NCBI GenBank assembly: GCA_903953615.1 | Contig: CAJBKH010000289.1 | Location: forward strand, 1 to 6,787 | Direction: 5' to 3' | DNA from: an uncultured Bacteroidota bacterium | Lineage (GTDB): Bacteria > Bacteroidota > Bacteroidia > NS11-12g > UBA955 | Length of the DNA stretch: 6,787 nucleotides | Part shown: positions 1-5,816 of the stretch, piece by piece | Layout of the letters: the number at the start of each line of letters is the position of its first letter | Numbering within the stretch: the stretch's first letter is position 1 | Translations under genes and position numbers: made by a program | Notes under the pieces: generated by a model | The model's database searches: none | The model's input: only the letters and a program-made list of their open reading frames with translations | What the model was told of the DNA's origin: nothing

Positions 1-80
1 ATTTATGCTATTAATAATGCATTTATTTCAAACACAAATTTGCGATAAACCTAGATGGATTCTAACATAACATCAAGGAT

Positions 81-108
81 TTAAAAATAGAGTTATACCA
101 ACTCTATT
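81..108 (-). terminator. Candidate rho-independent terminator downstream of recN
   Basis: A 9-bp stem (AATAGAGTT at 86-94 pairing with AACTCTATT at 100-108) encloses a 5-nt loop. Read on the minus strand, the stem runs into five consecutive T residues, so it best fits termination of minus-strand transcription, that is the pfkA-recN unit, about 130 nt past the recN stop. Read on the plus strand it is followed by AATTTTAAAT, a poorer U-tract, so some bidirectional activity is possible. The stem is AT-rich and only moderately stable. Confidence 0.45.
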
Positions 109-182
109 AATTTTAAATCAATTGAATGTAAAAAATAAAGCTATTATGTAAATAATAGAATAGTCGAACATACAGCAGACGG

Positions 183-208
183 ATGGGCATTGAAAAATGC
201 CCATTTTT
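183..208 (+). terminator. Rho-independent terminator, plus strand
   Basis: A perfect 9-bp stem, ATGGGCATT (183-191) with AATGCCCAT (196-204), closes a GAAA tetraloop. On the plus strand it is followed by a T run and then AATTTT. On the minus strand the sequence after the stem (CCGTCTG) has no U-tract. This therefore points to plus-strand transcription arriving from the left, from a gene ending near or before the window edge or from an untranslated RNA in 1-180. It lies only 29 nt from the recN stop codon. Confidence 0.7.
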
Positions 209-236
209 AATTTTAAAAAAAATCAAAAGGATTGAA

Positions 237-1913
237 TTATTGCTCTGAAGATGAGGCCTTTATTAATTCTAATGCATTTTTACGGGCAATATCTGTCGGT
301 GAATTGCCACTTAGCATTTTGGCCAACTCATCTACCCTATCCGCTGGATTTAAAGCTTTAAGATAGGATACAGTTTTATTTTGCTCCTCGCGTTTGCCAA
401 TCATGAAATGCGATTGGCCATACCCAGCCACTTGTGGCAAATGGGTGATTGCGATGACTTGGTGTTGATGAGACAGATGCTCGAACAGTGAGCCTATTGT
501 ATCTGCTACTTTGCCCGATACCCCAGTATCAATTTCATCAAAGATCAATGTGCTTAAATCTGAATGATTCGCTTCTATGCTTCTAAAACTTAAGGCTAAT
601 CGACTCAATTCACCGCCAGATGCTACTTTATTCAAAGCCTGTAATGGCATGCCAACATTGGCTGTAAAAAGAATTACAAACTCCGTTTTACCATATTCAT
701 CAAATTGGGCTTTCTCTGTTAATTCGAATTTAATCTCAGCCTTCGGCATTTCAAGACTTTTAAGAATTTGTTTAACCTCTGTCTCTATTTTTAGTGCTGC
801 CTTTAAACGCTCAACGTGCAATTTAATCGCAACCTTGTCCAGATCATTTTCAGCTACTTCTAATTCCTTTTTAAGTACCTCAATTTCATAGTCAATATTT
901 CCTATTGTCAATAGTTTATCTGAAATAACCGATTGTTCTTTTAATAAATCTTCAAATGCAACAACACTATGTTTGCGTTTTAAATTTTGAATGGTTAATA
1001 ATCTATTGTTGACCTCCTCTAATCTTGACGCATCGGGCATGGCCGATTGTTTTAAATTATCGGCTTCGCTGGCTATGTCTTTCAGTTCTATGATCGATGA
1101 TTCAATTCGATTGTATAATTCTTTTGATAGGCCGCTTACATTTACAATTGCTTTGAGTTGCGACTTTAGTTGATTCAAAGCATCGACCACAGACATTTCG
1201 TTATCTGTAATTAACTGAACCATGGCCTCGGATATCTGTGCGATGGTTTCTGCATTGTTCAACAAGTTTAACTCTGCCTCTAGCAATTGCTCTTCGTTGA
1301 CTTGCAAGGCTAACTGTTCAAACTCATTGATTAAATAATTTAAATAGTCTTTTTCCTTTAACCAAGCTTGTTGTTTTTGTTCGCATTCTCTTAAATGCGC
1401 TGCTTTATTTTTAAACGCGTTAAAATTCTTTTTAAACTCAAATACTTGATTCGAAATTCCAGCATAATTATCTAATAAATTAAATTGAAAATCACGTTCG
1501 GTGAGTTGGGTATTTTCGTGTTGCGAATGAATGCTAATAAGGTTTTGTGTTACGGCCTTAATTTGTTGTAAATTGACTGGCGTATCATTAATAAAACTGC
1601 GCGATTTGCCATTGTCGTTAATCTCCCTGCGAATGATTGTATGTTCCGCGAAGTCGAGTTCCAGTGCATCAAATAGTGTCTTATATTTTACTTCGCTTAA
1701 ATGAAAAACCCCTTCAACAATGCATTTCTCCGAATTGCCATCTTCACTCTTTGTTTTAATATCTGCGCGGTTCCCAAGAATCAGGGAGAGTGCATCCATG
1801 ACAATTGATTTACCTGCGCCTGTTTCACCAGTAATAATATTCAATCCTTTACTTGGTTCGAATACCATGTGTTTAATTATGGCGAAATTGGATATACTTA
1901 GTTTTAGTAACAT
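237..1913 (-). CDS. recN: DNA repair protein RecN, SMC-like ATPase
   Basis: RecN is a cytoplasmic SMC-family ATPase that acts early in recombinational repair of double-strand breaks, tethering DNA and working with RecA. The 558 residues match the family's usual length (about 550-560). Seen in the translation: an N-terminal ATP-binding half with Walker A GETGAGKS at 29-36 and a Q-loop region HSQHE at 129-133; a long charged helical middle (about 155-390) that would form the short SMC coiled coil; then the second ATPase half with signature SGGELSRL (432-439), Walker B TLIFDE (455-460, catalytic Glu460), D-loop region around 463-468 and switch His491 in ITHLPQVAG. All ATPase motifs are intact. 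The ATG directly follows the pfkA stop codon with no spacer and no Shine-Dalgarno sequence, so translation is probably coupled to pfkA in one mRNA. The start is supported by MLLKLSISNFAII matching the typical RecN N-terminus. No SOS-type operator was recognised. Confidence 0.96.
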   Translation of the reverse strand: MLLKLSISNFAIIKHMVFEPSKGLNIITGETGAGKSIVMDALSLILGNRADIKTKSEDGNSEKCIVEGVFHLSEVKYKTLFDALELDFAEHTIIRREINDNGKSRSFINDTPVNLQQIKAVTQNLISIHSQHENTQLTERDFQFNLLDNYAGISNQVFEFKKNFNAFKNKAAHLRECEQKQQAWLKEKDYLNYLINEFEQLALQVNEEQLLEAELNLLNNAETIAQISEAMVQLITDNEMSVVDALNQLKSQLKAIVNVSGLSKELYNRIESSIIELKDIASEADNLKQSAMPDASRLEEVNNRLLTIQNLKRKHSVVAFEDLLKEQSVISDKLLTIGNIDYEIEVLKKELEVAENDLDKVAIKLHVERLKAALKIETEVKQILKSLEMPKAEIKFELTEKAQFDEYGKTEFVILFTANVGMPLQALNKVASGGELSRLALSFRSIEANHSDLSTLIFDEIDTGVSGKVADTIGSLFEHLSHQHQVIAITHLPQVAGYGQSHFMIGKREEQNKTVSYLKALNPADRVDELAKMLSGNSPTDIARKNALELIKASSSEQ

Positions 1914-2885
1914 TTAGTAACTTAGAACTTTAGATAATTGCCATAGCGAAGCATCAATTGTTTTCTTACTGTTGATTGCCTCTTGAAAGGATACCAAGGC
2001 TAAGGCATGGTTAATAACACCAACACATAAATTTGTTTTGCCCGCTAGCAATTGTTCTACAGCGGCATTGCCCAACAAACTTGCAAGAATGCGATCATTG
2101 GCCGTTGGACGACCGCCACGTTGCACATGTCCTAAGACCGTAACGCGCAAATCGCACTCAGGAAAATCTGCTTTAAAGCGTTCGGCCAATTGATATGTTT
2201 TACCTTCTGTCTCGCCTTCGGCTACAATCACAATGCTAAACTCCTTCGTTCTTCTTTTATCATCCGCAAAATGGCTTTTTAATGCTTCATAGTCATTCAT
2301 CACTTCAGGTAACAAGATACCTTCAGAACCACCTGCTATACCTGCATTCAGTGCAATAAAGCCACTATCACGTCCCATTACTTCTATAAAGAAAATGCGG
2401 TTGTGGGCATCTGCCGTGTCTCTTATCTTGTCGATGGCATCGAGTGCTGTGTTGACAGCTGTATCAAAACCAATGGTATAATCTGTACCATATAAGTCGT
2501 TATCAATTGTACCTGGCGCACCAATACTTGGGATACCGAATTCTTCATAAAAGATACCGGCTCCAGTATAAGTGCCATTGCCTCCTATACAAACCAAACC
2601 TTCAATGCCGTGTTTTTGAATATTTTGATAGGCTTTTTGGCGACCTTCTGGTGTCATAAATTCTTTGCTTCTGGCTGTTTTCAAAAATGTGCCACCATTT
2701 TGAATAATGTTGGCCACATCCGATTTTTGAAGATTTATAAATTCATCATCTATCATGCCTTGGTAGCCGCGTTTAATCCCCATTACTTCTACTTCATGGA
2801 AGGCTGCGGAGCGCACCACTGCCCTTATACATGCATTCATGCCCGGCGCATCGCCACCAGAAGTAAAAACACCGATTTTTTTCAT
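1914..2885 (-). CDS. pfkA: ATP-dependent 6-phosphofructokinase
   Basis: PfkA phosphorylates fructose 6-phosphate to fructose 1,6-bisphosphate, the committing step of glycolysis, as a cytoplasmic tetramer. The 323 residues are typical of the short bacterial ATP-type enzyme. Seen: TSGGDAPGMN (8-17), Arg21 and Arg25 matching E. coli effector-site arginines, Lys54 in place of Arg54, Arg72, PGTIDND with catalytic Asp128, Arg163, MGR (170-172), Glu223, Arg247, His253 and Arg256 in GHVQRGG. Gly104 and Gly125 at the phosphoryl-donor discriminating sites indicate ATP rather than pyrophosphate. Odd: the conserved GGDG motif is GGNG, so the residue equivalent to E. coli Asp103 (Mg-associated) is Asn103. 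The ATG at 2885 is chosen over an in-frame TTG at 2894 because MKKIGV matches the family N-terminus. The stop codon abuts the recN start. A lipoprotein-gene terminator lies about 17 nt upstream of the start. Confidence 0.95.
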   Translation of the reverse strand: MKKIGVFTSGGDAPGMNACIRAVVRSAAFHEVEVMGIKRGYQGMIDDEFINLQKSDVANIIQNGGTFLKTARSKEFMTPEGRQKAYQNIQKHGIEGLVCIGGNGTYTGAGIFYEEFGIPSIGAPGTIDNDLYGTDYTIGFDTAVNTALDAIDKIRDTADAHNRIFFIEVMGRDSGFIALNAGIAGGSEGILLPEVMNDYEALKSHFADDKRRTKEFSIVIVAEGETEGKTYQLAERFKADFPECDLRVTVLGHVQRGGRPTANDRILASLLGNAAVEQLLAGKTNLCVGVINHALALVSFQEAINSKKTIDASLWQLSKVLSY

Positions 2886-2891
2886 TACTCG

Positions 2892-2899
2892 CAAAGTTG
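2892..2899 (-). promoter_or_regulatory. Weak candidate -7 box for pfkA
   Basis: On the minus strand CAACTTTG differs at one position from the Bacteroidota consensus TAnnTTTG. If used, transcription would begin within a few bases of the pfkA ATG, giving a leaderless or nearly leaderless mRNA. No TTTG/TTG -33 element is visible at the expected 19-21 nt spacing; that stretch is occupied by the terminator hairpin. This is a weak call made because no other promoter fits between the terminator and the gene. Confidence 0.2.
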
Positions 2900-2902
2900 C
2901 AT

Positions 2903-2932
2903 AAAAAAAGCCGACTTTTAAGGGTCGGCTTT
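2903..2932 (-). terminator. Strong rho-independent terminator of the lipoprotein gene
   Basis: A 9-bp GC-rich stem, AAAGCCGAC (2907-2915) with GTCGGCTTT (2924-2932), closes an 8-nt loop. On the minus strand it ends in seven consecutive T residues (2909 down to 2903). It begins about 19 nt after the lipoprotein stop codon, which is the usual position for that gene's terminator. Its T-run ends about 17 nt before the pfkA ATG, so it also insulates, or attenuates, pfkA. Confidence 0.88.
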
Positions 2933-2951
2933 AAGATTTTTATAAAGATTA

Positions 2952-3815
2952 TTAGAATTTGTAATCAAACAAAACGTAATCGTTGTTTGCTCCTGGATCG
3001 TCAAAAATAGTTGTAACTCTAATCATGAAGTATTTCGTGGAAGAACCTCTTGTTACTTTAGCAATAATTAAAGTACCAGCTACACCGTCTAAACCAGTTA
3101 CGTTAGCAGAAGCTGACGCTGCATTTACATCGAAAGCAGATTTTAATTTAGCTTCTGTAGTTGTTTGGTCCCAAGTAATTGTTGGCGGATTTTTAATGAA
3201 AGTAGTACCATTGCTAGAAGTCCAAGACTTGGCAATAACAGAACTTGTAGAGTTATCTCTGATATCTCTTCTTGCAACGTTAGAAGCATCAGCATTTGAA
3301 ATCATTTCACCAGTTATTAAATCATAACCACCGAAACCAGTTCCGAAATTATTGTAAATTTTTTGATCTGCAATTTCAACCAAAGCACCAGTGGCAGTAA
3401 TATCAATTGAAGCTGAGTTAGTAGTAGCATCATTATCTGTAGCAGAGAAAGTGTAAACATATTTGCCTTTTAATGCACTAGATAAAGTATCCATTATATC
3501 AATTTGGAAATTTTTTGAATTGCTAGGAACTGTTTTAGTAAAAATTACAACATTACCAGAACCTTCGTAGTTTCTAGTTACAGTTACAGATTTCAAATCG
3601 ATAGTGCTAGTTACAACCATACCAAATTTCAACTGAGCTTCGCTTCCAGTATTCAATCTGCTGCTATTTGTAAAAATATAACCTGTAGTATTCAAGAAGG
3701 TAATTGTTGGTTTTGGCGCTTCTGGAGGAGTAGAGGTTGTGCTGTCCTTGCAACCTGTTAACATGAATGAAGCTGTTAAGATTAGCCCCAATGTAGAATA
3801 AATTAATTTTTTCAT
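2952..3815 (-). CDS. Secreted lipoprotein of unknown function
   Basis: I do not recognise a named family. The 287-residue product starts with MKK, a hydrophobic stretch at about 4-18 and a lipobox LTGC with Cys22, so it should be exported by Sec, cleaved by signal peptidase II and lipidated. After Cys22 come KDS and a Thr/Pro-rich linker (24-36). The Lys-Asp next to the cysteine resembles, but does not fully match, Bacteroidota surface-export signals (K followed by two acidic residues), so outer-surface display is possible but unproven. Residues about 37-152 alternate polar and hydrophobic residues as in an Ig-like beta-sandwich; 153-287 seem to form a second beta-rich domain ending in VLFDYKF. 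This general build is common among Bacteroidota lipoproteins of unknown role. The ATG at 3815 is preferred to an in-frame TTG at 3863: the longer form would begin upstream of the promoter and lack a signal peptide at its N-terminus. It appears monocistronic, with its own promoter and terminator. Confidence 0.85.
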   Translation of the reverse strand: MKKLIYSTLGLILTASFMLTGCKDSTTSTPPEAPKPTITFLNTTGYIFTNSSRLNTGSEAQLKFGMVVTSTIDLKSVTVTRNYEGSGNVVIFTKTVPSNSKNFQIDIMDTLSSALKGKYVYTFSATDNDATTNSASIDITATGALVEIADQKIYNNFGTGFGGYDLITGEMISNADASNVARRDIRDNSTSSVIAKSWTSSNGTTFIKNPPTITWDQTTTEAKLKSAFDVNAASASANVTGLDGVAGTLIIAKVTRGSSTKYFMIRVTTIFDDPGANNDYVLFDYKF

Positions 3816-3839
3816 ATAATATCTTATAATTATGTTTGG

Positions 3840-3847
3840 CAAATATA
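3840..3847 (-). promoter_or_regulatory. Bacteroidota -7 promoter box for the lipoprotein gene
   Basis: TATATTTG on the minus strand is an exact match to the TAnnTTTG -7 element used by the Bacteroidota primary sigma factor. It predicts a transcription start near 3833-3836 and an AT-rich leader of roughly 18-21 nt before the ATG at 3815, with no Shine-Dalgarno sequence, as usual in this phylum. A -33 TTTG/TTG at ideal spacing is not clear; only a T-rich stretch is there. The position also settles the choice of start codon. Confidence 0.6.
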
Positions 3848-4011
3848 TCAAATAAAACAGCAATTTTAAAATTTATTTTGCAAACATTTATCACTAAATC
3901 TTAAGCTTCATTGCATTCGTTTTTAGTACTATAGCGCTTTAAAATATGATTTAAATACCAACTTAAAACCATTTCAATTCAAACAATTTAATTTAACCTA
4001 TTCGAAAATTT

Positions 4012-5748
4012 ATGACCAAAACCAACTATCCTGCCCTCTATACCCTTATCACGGTATTCTTTTTTTGGGGCTTTATTGCAGCAGGCAATAGCATCTTTAT
4101 CCCCTTTTGTAAAACCTATTTTTCACTTGATCAATTCCAATCGCAACTGGTTGACTTTGCCTTTTACACAGCCTATTATTTGGGTGCTTTGTTGTTGTTT
4201 ACATTGGGTGCATTGGGCAACCAAGATTTGGTTGGCAAATGGGGTTATAAACGCAGTATCGTATATGGTTTATTATTTTCGGCCTTGGGTGCTGGTGCCA
4301 TGATAGTTGCTGTGGAAGCCAACCTATATGCAGGTATGTTAATGGGCTTGTTCATTGTTGCACTCGGATTTTCATTGCAACAAACGGCCGCCAATCCATT
4401 TGCTATTTTATTGGGCGACCCCAAAACAGGCGCAAGTCGTGTTAACCTTGGTGGCGGTATCAATTCATTTGGTACCACTATTGGTCCACTTGTTGTTGCG
4501 CTTGCCTTGTTTGGCACTGCCACTAGTATTTCCGATGAACAAATCAGAGCCTTGGAACTCGACAAAGTCATTTATTTATATGTAGGTGTTGGTATTCTAT
4601 TTATTGCGGCGGCGGCCTTGTTCTTTTTCTCTAAAAAAGTACCCGCTGGCACTGCCACTGAACCTATGGAAAAAGCAAACAAAGCACATATTACACTTTG
4701 GGTAATGACCTTTTTTTTAATCGCCATGTTTGTACCTGTTTTTAACAGTTACAAAAGTGCTGATGCCATCGAAATGGAGCAACTTACCAGTCAATTAGAA
4801 ACTTATCAAAAAGCCGATTCGCTGCTTAAAAATGAAAATCTAATACATTCTACAGAAATGCGATTAGAGACCGTAAAAATGGGAATCGAGAACTACCGCA
4901 TGGGTTGGTTATTTGGGGCCTTGTTTGTTGTCGTTGGCGGTTTGGTGTTTGCATATGCCTCATCTCGCAAAAAACACGAAGGTTGGGGTGCTATGCAATA
5001 CCCGCAATTGGTTCTGGGCATGTTGGCCATCTTCACCTATGTTGGTGTTGAGGTTGCCATCGGCTCTAACCTAGGCGAATTGTTAAAACTAAAAGAATTT
5101 GGCAGCATGACCTCTTCAGATATTTCGCCTTATGTTTCGATGTATTGGGGAAGTTTGATGATTGGTCGCTGGGCAGGTGCCATTAGCGCATTTAATTTAA
5201 AAGGCATAATGAAAAAAGTTGCTTTGTTCGTTGTTCCAATTATTGCCTTTATCATAATCATTGGGGTTAATTCGCTATCGGGTAAAAACATGGGTCCACT
5301 CTATTTTTACATTATCTGCGTGTTGATACAAATTGCTGCTTTTTATTTAAGCAAAGACAAACCAGCCAGAACCCTCATGATTTTTGGATCGTTTGGTGTT
5401 TTAGCAATGCTTGTAGGCTTAGGTTCGAATGGTATCGTAGCCATTTACGCTTTCTTAGCAGGTGGTTTAGCATGCAGTATAATGTGGCCAGCCATTTTTA
5501 GTTTATCATTGTTAGGCTTAGGCAAATACACCTCACAAGGCTCGGCCTTTTTGGTGATGATGATTTTAGGTGGTGGTATTATCCCTCCTATTCAAGGTAA
5601 ACTCTCCGACCTTATTGGCATTCACCAATCTTACATTGTAGCCGTTGTTTGTTTTGTCTATTTAACCTTGTTTGCTGTTATAGTAAAAGGCTTATTGAAG
5701 AAACAAAACATCGATGTAGATGCCATCGAAATGGAGGCAAGTCATTAA
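4012..5748 (+). CDS. FucP/GluP-family sugar transporter with two membrane-hairpin insertions
   Basis: An inner-membrane major-facilitator protein related to E. coli L-fucose:H+ symporter FucP and bacterial glucose/galactose permeases; it probably imports a sugar, exact substrate unknown. Family landmarks: FFFWGF (16-21), AFYTAYYLGA (50-59), TAANPF (125-130), NSFGTTIGP (151-159), TYVGVEVAIGS (342-352), IGRWAG (384-389), WPAIFSL (492-498) and GSAFLVMMILGGGI (510-523). It has 578 residues against about 410-440 for the family. The excess falls in two places: 226-320, two extra hydrophobic segments (about 227-246, 298-316) flanking a charged helical stretch (247-297), and 402-446, two more (402-422, 428-446). 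Each adds a helix pair, so topology is preserved, giving about 16 segments; basic residues fall on the predicted cytoplasmic side. Ser27 and Gln124 replace the residues equivalent to FucP Asp46 and Glu135. It stands alone, with no adjacent sugar-catabolism gene. The start fits the family N-terminus; no promoter is clear upstream. Confidence 0.88.
   Translation: MTKTNYPALYTLITVFFFWGFIAAGNSIFIPFCKTYFSLDQFQSQLVDFAFYTAYYLGALLLFTLGALGNQDLVGKWGYKRSIVYGLLFSALGAGAMIVAVEANLYAGMLMGLFIVALGFSLQQTAANPFAILLGDPKTGASRVNLGGGINSFGTTIGPLVVALALFGTATSISDEQIRALELDKVIYLYVGVGILFIAAAALFFFSKKVPAGTATEPMEKANKAHITLWVMTFFLIAMFVPVFNSYKSADAIEMEQLTSQLETYQKADSLLKNENLIHSTEMRLETVKMGIENYRMGWLFGALFVVVGGLVFAYASSRKKHEGWGAMQYPQLVLGMLAIFTYVGVEVAIGSNLGELLKLKEFGSMTSSDISPYVSMYWGSLMIGRWAGAISAFNLKGIMKKVALFVVPIIAFIIIIGVNSLSGKNMGPLYFYIICVLIQIAAFYLSKDKPARTLMIFGSFGVLAMLVGLGSNGIVAIYAFLAGGLACSIMWPAIFSLSLLGLGKYTSQGSAFLVMMILGGGIIPPIQGKLSDLIGIHQSYIVAVVCFVYLTLFAVIVKGLLKKQNIDVDAIEMEASH
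4762..4779 (+). repeat. Internal 18-nt direct repeat, copy 1 (in-frame DAIEME)
   Basis: GATGCCATCGAAATGGAG occurs here and again, identically, at 5719-5736 in the same gene and reading frame. This copy encodes residues 251-256 of the transporter, at the start of the predicted periplasmic part of the first insertion. Flanking bases differ on both sides, so the identity is exactly 18 nt. Confidence 0.9.
5719..5736 (+). repeat. Internal 18-nt direct repeat, copy 2 (in-frame DAIEME)
   Basis: Second identical copy of the 18-mer found at 4762-4779. It encodes residues 570-575, in the short C-terminal tail just before the stop codon, predicted to be cytoplasmic. Identity extends to every third codon position, which is more than peptide similarity alone would require. 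Confidence 0.9.
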
Positions 5749-5764
5749 TTAAAAAAGTAAATAA

Positions 5765-5804
5765 CATAAAAAAACCTCTGAAAAAATTCAGAGGTTTTTT
5801 TATG
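5765..5804. terminator. Bidirectional rho-independent terminator between convergent genes
   Basis: A perfect 18-bp inverted repeat (5765-5782 with 5787-5804) closes an AAAA loop. The core ACCTCTGAA/TTCAGAGGT is flanked by an A7 and a T7 tract, so it reads as a stem followed by a U-run on either strand. It lies 16 nt past the transporter stop and 12 nt past the M20 peptidase stop and should terminate both convergent transcripts. Confidence 0.93.
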
Positions 5805-5816
5805 ATCTTAAATTAT

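Larger units (their letters stand above)
1..236. other. AT-rich intergenic region with three hairpins, no recognised gene
   Basis: No convincing coding region is visible on either strand. Short plus-strand open frames enter from the left edge (one stops at 46-48, another at 68-70), so the 3' end of a plus-strand gene could lie here, but the residues are too few to identify. The region contains three inverted repeats: 86-94/100-108, 141-147/152-158 (weak, all A/T except the outermost C-G pair, GTAA loop) and 183-191/196-204. The first and third look like terminators and are listed separately. I checked for tRNA features (a GTTCGA-type T arm, CCA end) and found none that fold. Confidence 0.5.

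Noticed and set aside
155..180. tRNA-like TTCGA element on the minus strand
   Set aside because: The flanking 5-mers do not pair as a T stem, and no anticodon or acceptor arm could be found around it.
577..1173. Plus-strand open frames antisense to recN
   Set aside because: Serine/leucine-rich shadow translations opposite a fully intact RecN with all motifs; no independent support.
2886..2894. In-frame TTG extending PfkA by three residues (MRV)
   Set aside because: The family N-terminus begins at MKKIGV; the extension uses a rare start codon and would leave even less leader after the terminator.
3816..3863. In-frame TTG extending the lipoprotein by 16 residues
   Set aside because: It lies upstream of the consensus -7 box, so it would not be transcribed from that promoter, and it would bury the signal peptide start MKK.
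3664..3894. Minus-strand 76-residue open frame overlapping the lipoprotein start and promoter
   Set aside because: It overlaps the 5' part of the lipoprotein gene in another frame, spans its promoter, and shows no domain-like features; treated as a chance frame.
4245..4571. Open frame antisense to the transporter, 108 residues
   Set aside because: It is the reverse complement of conserved transporter motifs such as TAANPF and NSFGTTIGP, which explain the sequence.
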